From Mageeibacillus sp. UBA4314 (lineage in GTDB: Bacteria; Bacillota; Clostridia; Saccharofermentanales; Saccharofermentanaceae), in NCBI GenBank assembly GCA_002394605.1, contig DGUI01000052.1:3770-67769 (forward strand): a DNA stretch of 64,000 bases, written 5' to 3'. The notes beneath the pieces are model-generated. The model did not search any database. It was not told where the DNA came from and worked only from the letters and a program-made list of their open reading frames with translations. Position 1 is the first letter of the stretch; the number at the start of each line of letters is the position of its first letter. Of the stretch, positions 19,210 to 26,356 are shown piece by piece. Position numbers and translations under genes: made by a program.

Positions 19210-19251
19210 TACCCCCGTAAGTTGAAAAGTGATATACAGCTTACGGGGGTA
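19210..19251 (-). terminator. Hairpin terminator after the 19255-19734 gene
   Basis: A perfect 12-bp stem, TACCCCCGTAAG with CTTACGGGGGTA, with an 18-base loop, lies 4 bases past the stop of the minus-strand gene. The T-run is short (GTTTC), so termination may be partial. It shares CCCC..TAAGTTGAAAA with the hairpin at 18327-18361. Confidence 0.6.
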
Positions 19252-19254
19252 TTC

Positions 19255-19734
19255 TCATTCAAACATGTGCAGTTCATCTTTGATCCTGAACATCTTCACC
19301 TGATCGCCGGCTTTAGGTTCTTCTGCGGGCTTGAATTTCGCAAGGTAGTTTAAGTCAAGGTCCTCAAGTCCTTTTATCTTATAGCCCTTGTCTGTCTTTG
19401 TGATGACCTCGCCCGACAGGAATTCATAATCGCCTTTCCTGATCGATCCTGCTGTTGCAAAGATATTGTAGACTGCGTAGATCGGGAAGATAAGGATGAA
19501 CAGATATGCGATCACCATCTTAAGGCTGTAGATGACAACATGCGCATATATGATGATAAGTGCGACGATGGTTATGGCGACTGCCAGAACGATCAGGGAT
19601 GCGATAAATATCTTGACGCTTAAGCCCCTCTCGTTTGAAATGATCTTCTTCTCTTTGTCTTCCTCGACTGAGATCTTACTGATCATGCCGCTGTCCAGTG
19701 CTTCCCTGACTGCCCATTTTGTGTCTCTTGCCAT
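19255..19734 (-). CDS. Two-helix membrane protein, unknown function
   Basis: The 159-residue protein is not one I recognise. It has a charged N-terminus (1-38), two adjacent membrane helices at about residues 39-66 and 70-95, and a soluble C-terminal part with a small beta-rich segment (FLSGEVITKTDKGYKIKGL) that could be an SH3- or OB-like barrel, as in NfeD-type proteins. The start follows GGGAGG. It is read from its own unit and ends in the hairpin at 19210-19251. Confidence 0.7.
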   Translation of the reverse strand: MARDTKWAVREALDSGMISKISVEEDKEKKIISNERGLSVKIFIASLIVLAVAITIVALIIIYAHVVIYSLKMVIAYLFILIFPIYAVYNIFATAGSIRKGDYEFLSGEVITKTDKGYKIKGLEDLDLNYLAKFKPAEEPKAGDQVKMFRIKDELHMFE

Positions 19735-19786
19735 TGCTTTTATGCCTCCCGTTTCTTAAACGGGAACAATTATAACATAAAAGAGC

Positions 19787-20554
19787 TCACACGGGCATAT
19801 CCATGAATTCATCTATCGCCTTGAGGACAGGAACGGAATATTCTGCCTCGCCGAACAGCCACTGTTCATGCTGCATGTCAAATTCCCTGATATCAGGATC
19901 GTGGAAGTAACGCTTGTATCGCTTGAGATATTTCTCACCCATCTTATTTGCATAGATAAAGTGAGCTTTTGTATGTTCCACGCTTATGTCATCCTCAAGG
20001 TGCGTGAGGAGGTCTGTATAGTACTCATTGCGGATGGATTCCGGCTTGAACTGCGCGAAACATTCCATGAACTTATCTGCAACTTCGTCGCTCATCAGGA
20101 ACATCTTCTTGAGCTTCTCTTTGGTCTTCATCTGCTTCTTCTCACTGCCTGTAAAACTGGTGAGGAGAGGGACCACGAGCTTGGACTGGAGCCAGGCTGC
20201 AAACCTTCCGCTCTGATCCAGATCAGGGCTGCCGAAGATCGCATGATCTATATGTATGTTGCGCCTCATTACGAGCTGTCCGACGAAGCTCGAACCGAGG
20301 GATGAACCGATGGCTCCGTCTACTTTTCCGTTATGGTTTGATCTGATGTAATCCTCGATCTTCTCCGTCACGGTGATCATATCGGGAAAGATATCATCAC
20401 TTCCGTCAAATCCGTCGTAGTTCACGCAGATCAGATGATACTTCTCTGCCAGCTCATCAAGAACAGTGCAGAAGTTCGTCTGATAGTTACAGCATGTTCC
20501 GGGGAGGAGCATCATTGTCTTGCCGTTTTTGTTGCCGATCTCATCGTATGTCAT
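19787..20554 (-). CDS. Alpha/beta hydrolase
   Basis: The 255-residue protein has the alpha/beta hydrolase fold: an oxyanion-loop region MMLLPGTCCNYQ, an ICVNYDGFDGSD strand-turn, the nucleophile elbow GSSLGSS (central Ser) and a late His in DMQHEQWLFG. The acid residue may be in the ANKMGEKY to DPDIREFD stretch. There is no signal peptide, so it acts in the cytoplasm. Substrate unknown; esterase or lipase-like activity is the general expectation. The ATG at 20554 follows GGAAGGTGATGATAAT. Confidence 0.75.
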   Translation of the reverse strand: MTYDEIGNKNGKTMMLLPGTCCNYQTNFCTVLDELAEKYHLICVNYDGFDGSDDIFPDMITVTEKIEDYIRSNHNGKVDGAIGSSLGSSFVGQLVMRRNIHIDHAIFGSPDLDQSGRFAAWLQSKLVVPLLTSFTGSEKKQMKTKEKLKKMFLMSDEVADKFMECFAQFKPESIRNEYYTDLLTHLEDDISVEHTKAHFIYANKMGEKYLKRYKRYFHDPDIREFDMQHEQWLFGEAEYSVPVLKAIDEFMDMPV

Positions 20555-20627
20555 ATTATCATCACCTTCCGGTGATGTATTATAACACCTTTTCGCGAAG
20601 AATGTTAGTCTTTGCTAACTTAAATCT

Positions 20628-21545
20628 CTACAGCCACTTCTTAACCTTGAAGAATATGAGGCATCCCACAAATATCAATACGCACACTCCGATGACGATA
20701 GGGTATGCCACGGGGGATGCCAGTTCAGGCATGTGAACGAAGTTCATGCCGTACCAGCCGGTAATGAGCGTGAGCGGCATGAAGATACTTGTAACTACCG
20801 TCAGGATCGTCATTATCCTGTTCTGCTTCAGGTCGATCTGGGTCTGATTCAAGTCTCTGATCTGCGAAGTGTAATCTGCCAGCGACGATGTCATGTCGTG
20901 GAGCGTCTGAACTCTCTGGGATACTAAGTGAAAGTATCTGACATTATCATCAAGGAAGAACTCATTCTCGTTCTCTTCGAACTCCTGACTGAGATCCAGG
21001 AGCTGTGCGTAGTGCATCTTCAGGTCACGTAATTCACTTCTGATGTCACTTAATTCCCTGACCGGATCAGCAGCGCCCCCGCTTAATATCTCCTGCTCGA
21101 TCTCATCAAGTCTCTTATCGTACTGCTCGATGATCTTGTAGTCCCTGTGGATGATGCTCTCGAGAAAATCATAGAGGAATCTCTCCAGGCAGGGATTGAT
21201 GTATTTCTTGGTCTTGGCTATCTTGTCTATGATCCTTGAAGCAAAGCCTTCGTCGTCGATAAAAACGACGCCTTTCTCATCAAGTGCAAACGCGAAATTA
21301 TGATTATGTCCTGATATATCCTTCCTGCTTGGAACAGAGAAGGTTCCCGTGAGAGAATCGATATTGACTTCAGCACGCGTATCAGTGATATCATCAGTAT
21401 TTATGTCCCACTCGATGCCCATGTCGAATTTCCTGTTGGAGTTGATCCACTCCTCCGAACTGATGACGGCGATATACTGGAAATCAATGTTCTCGAAAGT
21501 CGTAGGCTCGAATTCTTCTATTCTCTCTCCGATCCTGTAGTACAT
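20628..21545 (-). CDS. corA: CorA-family Mg2+/Co2+ transporter
   Basis: A pentameric inner-membrane channel for divalent cations. The 305-residue protein has a soluble alpha/beta N-terminal domain, a long coiled-coil helix (about residues 125-235) and two C-terminal membrane helices separated by the family's GMN selectivity motif in TGWYGMNFVHM. It ends in the short basic tail FKVKKWL. The length is normal. AGGAGG upstream fixes the start at 21545. Confidence 0.93.
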   Translation of the reverse strand: MYYRIGERIEEFEPTTFENIDFQYIAVISSEEWINSNRKFDMGIEWDINTDDITDTRAEVNIDSLTGTFSVPSRKDISGHNHNFAFALDEKGVVFIDDEGFASRIIDKIAKTKKYINPCLERFLYDFLESIIHRDYKIIEQYDKRLDEIEQEILSGGAADPVRELSDIRSELRDLKMHYAQLLDLSQEFEENENEFFLDDNVRYFHLVSQRVQTLHDMTSSLADYTSQIRDLNQTQIDLKQNRIMTILTVVTSIFMPLTLITGWYGMNFVHMPELASPVAYPIVIGVCVLIFVGCLIFFKVKKWL

Positions 21546-21628
21546 ATATGGACCAAACCTCCTGATCTGTTACTGTTATTATAGCATGATATAATAAAGG
21601 CAGTCATTGCAACAAAACGGCGAGGTAT

Positions 21629-21997
21629 ATGGATATGCATAAGTGGTACGATGAAGAATACGAATTCACCATAGAAGTCACGGGTTATCTCCACGGCGAC
21701 AAGACCGAGCGGTACTGCCGCAACGGGGAAGAGATCGGTGACCGGTACACATGTACTTATGGCTGTCCCGTTAATAAAGACGGATACGGGATCTGTTCGA
21801 AGACTATGATGATGCTCTATCCGCTGATGGAGGCCGTCAGGAGCGGCGGAGACCTGGAGAATCTCGGAGGAGATGGCAAGTATACGAAGACTGTCGTATG
21901 CCCTGACGGATGTGTTATCTTCAGACTGACTGCAAAGCCACTGGGAAATGAGAACTTTCACAAGGGCGGATTCTATGATTACCCTGATCAGACTTAA
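21629..21997 (+). CDS. Small cysteine-containing protein, TIGR04076-like
   Basis: The 122-residue protein has Cys at CTYGCPVNKDGYGIC and CPDGCVIFRL, a central helix (MMMLYPLMEAVRSGG) and a beta strand at the end, like the uncharacterised TIGR04076 family. No function is known. It is divergent from corA and convergent with the membrane protein at 22004. GAGGTAT precedes two possible ATGs at 21629 and 21635; I used the first. Confidence 0.6.
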   Translation: MDMHKWYDEEYEFTIEVTGYLHGDKTERYCRNGEEIGDRYTCTYGCPVNKDGYGICSKTMMMLYPLMEAVRSGGDLENLGGDGKYTKTVVCPDGCVIFRLTAKPLGNENFHKGGFYDYPDQT

Positions 21998-22003
21998 GTT
22001 ATG

Positions 22004-23662
22004 TCAGCCCTGGCCCATGATGGACGGGAGGTCTGACAGTTCCGCCCTGTAGCTGATGCCGCTGTCACGCCTTATAAGCACCATGACACCGCCCTTGGTG
22101 AAGGTGTCCTTCCATGATGTGCGGCACTCTCTTATATATGCCATGTCGTATTGGGAACCATATCCCATCTCTTGCATTATGATGGCAGCTCTTGACATGT
22201 CACTGCACAGTATGAGATCCGGTTCACCCATGCTCTTCCAGGAAGCGATGTCAGCTTCATTCGTGCTGTCCGGATTGGATGCGAATATGGCATATGTCAC
22301 GCCTTCGTTGTTGAAGTTGAGAGGCTTTGCATCATTGAGGTACGGATTAACGGGGGTAGCTTCCCTGGTAACTGCCGTATTTTGTTCCACGGCATGAGTT
22401 CCGCTCTCATCTGCGGTAAGGTCCCACGTGGCAAACCACTTCCTGTCCTCAAGTGAGTTTTCTTCTATCCAGTTATACAGATCCCTCGATATCCAGTAAG
22501 GGTGGTTTATGTCGTTCACGGAAGCAAAGCATGTCCACATGATGCTTATCACGACGCCTACCGAACAGAATGCGCCGCCAAGCCATCTCATGAGATCTTT
22601 ACGGGATGTTTCAGTCCCGGTATCTTTCCTGGTTGACAGCGATATCCAGGCCGCATATATACCTGTCATGAGGAACAGCCCGAAATGGTGCAGATAGATA
22701 TAGAGGGCGCCGAAGATCATGAGCGTAAGGAACGGCAGGAAGATGTCAGGAAGAATGTCGCGCCTGACAAAGAAATATGCCAGAGCAGCCCACAAAAGGA
22801 TGCTGATGACAGATGTGATCAGAAGCTGACCTGAGCTAAGTCCCGTGATGGCATCAGGACCATACGCGGTCATGGAGGTTATGCACAGTTCGGAAGGCAG
22901 CATCAGGATCTCCATCAGGAATGTCTTAAGGACAGGCTTGCTGCTGACCTCATCCATGCCCGCAGAATTGCCTGTAGGCCATATCATGAGCATGAGAAGT
23001 ATTGCAGCTGCCAGGAGCGCCGCAAGGCATAATACCTGCTTATATGAGCGGAAAACGGCGCGCTTGCGGATGAGATCAATGACCCATGCTGCCGCAATGC
23101 CTCCGGTGATCGCGATCCCGAAAGTATCGGCAAGGCAGAGAAGGATCAGTGACAATAGTGTCCTGACGGGATGCTCACCGCGTGTCTTAAATGAATCAGC
23201 AGCGAGGAAGAGTGCGAGCGTCACGAGCATATAAGGTCTGGCGATGACTGCATACTGGTACATGAAGAAATATGTGAACGGCATGACAGCCTTGAAGGCG
23301 TTAGGGAAAGGTGACCGGAATAAGAATACTGCACAGGCAGAAGCAGATATGATGATGTTGACCGCCTTAAGACCGGTCTCGTACGGAACGCCGAGTTTGG
23401 TGGGGATGCTCAGTATCAGCCACCAGAGCGGGACGTGACCTTCAACGTGAGGGAGCTTAAAGAGCATGTCGGAATAGGAAGCATCACGTGCGATAAGCCA
23501 CGACTGCGCCTCATCCAGCCACGGTTCATGGAAGACCGCGACAGCGGTACTTACCATCACGAACAATACGAGGACTGCCATGCCGGTCTTGCGCTCTGAC
23601 AGCGAATTGAAGCCGGTAAACAATCCGGAAAACGGAAGCTTAGATCTTCCTGATCCTTCCAC
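22004..23662 (-). CDS. GT-C-like integral membrane glycosyltransferase
   Basis: The 552-residue protein has about ten membrane helices. The first external loop carries HEPWLDEAQSWLIARD, an acidic motif like the catalytic loop of GT-C enzymes that use lipid-linked sugars. The C-terminal 150 residues are a soluble domain. It could transfer a sugar from a polyprenyl phosphate to a cell-surface acceptor, but substrate and acceptor cannot be seen. It starts with GTG at 23662 behind AGGAGG. Confidence 0.65.
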   Translation of the reverse strand: MEGSGRSKLPFSGLFTGFNSLSERKTGMAVLVLFVMVSTAVAVFHEPWLDEAQSWLIARDASYSDMLFKLPHVEGHVPLWWLILSIPTKLGVPYETGLKAVNIIISASACAVFLFRSPFPNAFKAVMPFTYFFMYQYAVIARPYMLVTLALFLAADSFKTRGEHPVRTLLSLILLCLADTFGIAITGGIAAAWVIDLIRKRAVFRSYKQVLCLAALLAAAILLMLMIWPTGNSAGMDEVSSKPVLKTFLMEILMLPSELCITSMTAYGPDAITGLSSGQLLITSVISILLWAALAYFFVRRDILPDIFLPFLTLMIFGALYIYLHHFGLFLMTGIYAAWISLSTRKDTGTETSRKDLMRWLGGAFCSVGVVISIMWTCFASVNDINHPYWISRDLYNWIEENSLEDRKWFATWDLTADESGTHAVEQNTAVTREATPVNPYLNDAKPLNFNNEGVTYAIFASNPDSTNEADIASWKSMGEPDLILCSDMSRAAIIMQEMGYGSQYDMAYIRECRTSWKDTFTKGGVMVLIRRDSGISYRAELSDLPSIMGQG

Positions 23663-23764
23663 GGTATCCTCCTAACGTATTAGTTCTCCTTGAGTCTATC
23701 ATTCTTTATTGACGTTTAGAAGCGTATAATGATCTTAATAGATACGTTAAAGGCGAGGATCCAT

Positions 23765-24331
23765 ATGGGCAGTTTTAATGTTGTTTTCGGTAATGAGGTA
23801 ATATATAACGATCCTGAATACCAGATGATCATTCACCTTAATGTTGCAGGGAATGCAACTGTGACATGTGAAGAACGCGCAGGTGGTCCGGACGATGTTT
23901 TGTTCGTGAAGGATCTTATCACTGCACAGTTCCCGGAACAGTTCTCACTCCTGTCCGGGGAGAAGGTCCCGTATAGGGATCTTGTGTCACATAAAGACAC
24001 CATAATCCGCGCTATCGCTGATGTGCTTAAGGAGAAGAATATCGTTCTGAATTCTTTTGCTTTTGTGAACATCGCTCCCAATGAGCGCAGCCAGCAGGCC
24101 ATAAAAGACCGCGATAAGCTGAAGGCTTACGAAGCGATGAGCCAGGAAGATAAGAATAAGATGCTCGAGGATGCGATGAATAAGTACAAAGCAACTATGG
24201 GAGCAGTGGCTATGGGCGCTGCGGCTTCAGCGGCTTCTGCGGCTCCTACTGCGAAATTCTGCACCAATTGCGGAAGCAAGGCAGACGGAGGCAAGTTCTG
24301 TTCAAATTGCGGAAGTCCGTTGACGTTGTGA
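23765..24331 (+). CDS. Protein with tandem C-terminal zinc ribbons
   Basis: The 188-residue protein begins with an alpha/beta domain I do not recognise (about residues 1-120), then a charged helix, an Ala-rich linker, and a double CxxC zinc ribbon: FCTNCGSKADGGKFCSNCGS. The N-terminal half resembles the flotillin/SPFH-associated virion-core-like proteins in having the ribbon tail, but the link is weak. I took the ATG at 23765 because GGCGAGGATC precedes it; an earlier ATG at 23729 lacks one. Confidence 0.65.
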   Translation: MGSFNVVFGNEVIYNDPEYQMIIHLNVAGNATVTCEERAGGPDDVLFVKDLITAQFPEQFSLLSGEKVPYRDLVSHKDTIIRAIADVLKEKNIVLNSFAFVNIAPNERSQQAIKDRDKLKAYEAMSQEDKNKMLEDAMNKYKATMGAVAMGAAASAASAAPTAKFCTNCGSKADGGKFCSNCGSPLTL

Positions 24332-24651
24332 GGATATTTTGGGTCTTCTCTGAAAGCTTAGTCTGACCCTTCGTGTCATCAAAAGTGACAAGCAACCTTC
24401 AAAAAAGTGACACGACTTTCTGAATGATCCTACTCACCGCAAAAACGGGTTTTACTCTACAAAAATAGTAGAGTAAATTGAATATATCGGTGAGTCACCA
24501 AAAAACAGGGGGGTTACTCTACAAAAATTGTAGAGTAAATCCTAAATAACGGTGAGTTAGCAAAGGCTAACGCTTAAACCCGTTTCAGAATCCACCAGGG
24601 ACACCTTTGCATCATTTGAGAAGCATCATTAATGAAGCTCCTGAAAAACCA
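24332..24651. other. Intergenic region with tandem palindromic repeat
   Basis: This 320-bp convergent gap has no gene. Its middle is filled by two 62-bp repeat units described as a separate entry (24432-24557). The rest shows a GTGACAAG/GTGACACG pair near 24390-24416 and no clear T-run terminator for either neighbour. Confidence 0.6.
24432..24557. repeat. Two 62-bp tandem units with nested palindromes
   Basis: Each unit contains a hairpin with TTTACTCTAC and GTAGAGTAAA arms (24451-24460 with 24468-24477; 24514-24522 with 24530-24538) around an AAAAAT loop, and ends in CGGTGAGT (24488-24495 and 24550-24557). ACTCACCG at 24432-24439 is the inverse of that end, so the first unit forms a stem within a stem. 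The TTTACTCT/AGAGTAAA core recurs near 46.8 kb. Confidence 0.85.
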
Positions 24652-25974
24652 TCATTTCGTGGGTTCAGCAGGAGTCATTACATAAGCACCGTGCGTGCCG
24701 ACATATTCAAATTTGTTCGGATCTGCCGTAGAGACGGAATTCTTATACCTGATCCCGTATTGGAGATTCTCCTCGTTTATTACATAAAATATCAGCAGTT
24801 CCGTACCGGGTTCGGGGGCTGTGTTGTCAGTGTAGAGGATCCTCATGAACGAGTCGTCGGAAAGCTCTATTGCAGTTCCGCCTTCTACCTGTTCCTTGCC
24901 GGTGACGACACCTCTCTCGTAGTACCATTCCTTGCCCGGGAATTGCTTATCTATGTAGTTCTCGGTCATGTAGTCATCTGTGATGTCAACTAAGTCAGGG
25001 TTGTTCCCGTTGATCTTCTCTACCAGCGGATTCCACTTGGTATCGACTTTGGTTCCTGCAGCATAGCCGCCGGCTGTATAGATCCCCAACCCTACGGCAA
25101 CACCGATGAAAGCGAGTCCCATGAATATCGAGAATCCGATGGCAACAGGATGTGTTGTTACAGGCGACTTGATATTCTCCGGGTGCCCTGGGTCTATCCT
25201 GATGACAACGGTCTGACCGGGTTCGATGTCTGAATCCGCCTTGACAGGAAATTCATCATAGACAGCTTCATACTGTGTTCCTTCGTAAGAATACTTGAAC
25301 AGGGGAGAAGTGTGTATGAATGTATGAACACGGTTATAGCCGTTTGAACTCTGGTCTCTTGATACATAGCGTACGTACCCTGCACATGTTGCCGTTATCT
25401 CATCCTTATATATCAGCTTGCCGGAGAATGCCTTGATGACAGTCACGATAAGGAGACCTAACCCCGATAATCCGAATACTATGACGAACAGGAGGATGAA
25501 GAACTCACCTGAGGAGAACCTTCCCCTGAAGATGATGAGCAGGATGATCATAAGTGAAGCAAGTGCCATAAAAAGACCTATGATCCTGTTCAGACCCGCC
25601 CTGCTCGTTGACTCGATCCTGTCGCCCTTGCCGGTGACCATGACAGATATCCCGACGACAAGGAAGATCGCGCAGGCAGCATAGCCGAAGATCAGGAGCT
25701 GCTTGAGGATAAGTGCAATGATAAGTCCCGCAAAGATGATAATGCCGGCTACAGCTCCTATGAGCATCTTCTTCCTCTTAGAGGCTGTCTCTTCCTCCGT
25801 AAGGTCTCCGGAAGGCTTGATGCCGTAGAACTGCTCGTCGATGTCACGGAAATCCGTAGTGAGCATCTTCCTGGTGAGTTCGTTGTATTTGTCTGTGATC
25901 TCACTGCGCTCTTCGCTGCTCAGTTCACGCGCTTCACTGAAATACCAGTGCGGATTATCCCTGTTGAATAACAT
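24652..25974 (-). CDS. DUF3592-like membrane protein
   Basis: The 440-residue protein has an N-terminal soluble segment, four membrane helices at about residues 70-190, a soluble domain (CAGYVRYVSRDQS, FKYSYEGTQYEAVYDEF, VVIRIDPGHPENI) typical of DUF3592, one more membrane helix near 280-300, and a C-terminal soluble domain. DUF3592 proteins have no established function. The start follows GGGGGTG. It stands as a single gene between the palindromic repeat and the first T-box leader. Confidence 0.7.
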   Translation of the reverse strand: MLFNRDNPHWYFSEARELSSEERSEITDKYNELTRKMLTTDFRDIDEQFYGIKPSGDLTEEETASKRKKMLIGAVAGIIIFAGLIIALILKQLLIFGYAACAIFLVVGISVMVTGKGDRIESTSRAGLNRIIGLFMALASLMIILLIIFRGRFSSGEFFILLFVIVFGLSGLGLLIVTVIKAFSGKLIYKDEITATCAGYVRYVSRDQSSNGYNRVHTFIHTSPLFKYSYEGTQYEAVYDEFPVKADSDIEPGQTVVIRIDPGHPENIKSPVTTHPVAIGFSIFMGLAFIGVAVGLGIYTAGGYAAGTKVDTKWNPLVEKINGNNPDLVDITDDYMTENYIDKQFPGKEWYYERGVVTGKEQVEGGTAIELSDDSFMRILYTDNTAPEPGTELLIFYVINEENLQYGIRYKNSVSTADPNKFEYVGTHGAYVMTPAEPTK

Positions 25975-26025
25975 AAAAACACCCCCATCCCATATCCTTA
26001 AGGTATTTTAACATACAAAAACCCC

Positions 26026-26053
26026 TTGCAAAAAGCCAAAATCGTGCTAAACT
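26026..26053 (+). promoter_or_regulatory. Promoter of T-box leader 1
   Basis: TTGCAA at 26026-26031 and TAAACT at 26048-26053 are 16 bases apart; a TG precedes the -10 (extended -10). It lies just upstream of the first conserved T-box bases. Confidence 0.65.
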
Positions 26054-26057
26054 GCTA

Positions 26058-26330
26058 GTTACAGGCTTTGACGAAGAGTTTGCTTCATAGAGCGGCCGCA
26101 CAGAGAAGGGGACAGATGGTGAGAGTTCCCGGCAGGTGATGGAGTATATGTAGCTTCCGAGCCGGAAGGAAGAACGGATAACCCTAGTAGACCCTTCCCG
26201 TGAATGTTACGTTAGTGCATAGGGATTAATAGATCCCGATAAGTGGCGGAAACGCAATTTGAGTGGTACCGCGGGTGAATAAGATATTATCGCTCGTCTC
26301 AAAGGTTTAATCTTTGGGACGAGTTTTTTT
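26058..26330 (+). promoter_or_regulatory. T-box riboswitch 1, specifier GTA (Val)
   Basis: The leader shows T-box hallmarks in order: GACGAAGAG at the base of stem I, AGAGAAG, the terminal-loop element GGTGAGAG, GAGCCGG on the 3' side, the T-box GAGTGGTACCGCGG near 26261-26274, and a terminator (CTCGTC...GACGAG, then T7, about 26293-26330). The specifier codon lies one purine plus five bases before GAGC; here that is GTA at 26150-26152, followed by G-CTTCC-GAGC. The T-box TGGT pairs with an ACCA acceptor end, as in tRNA-Val. Uncharged tRNA-Val would stabilise the antiterminator and allow the ligase downstream to be transcribed. T-box identity is certain; the specifier is inferred from alignment. 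Confidence 0.93.
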
Positions 26331-26356
26331 GTCCCGGAAAAAAGGAGACTTAAGCT

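Noticed and set aside
24432..24557. Short CRISPR array
   Set aside because: There are only two units, with internal palindromes and no unique spacers, and no cas genes in the window.
26141..26152. TAT (Tyr) as specifier codon in both T-box leaders
   Set aside because: TAT occurs in both leaders but at different distances from the shared GCTTCCGAGC block. Only GTA and ATC occupy the same register, and that register matches the usual spacing to GAGC.
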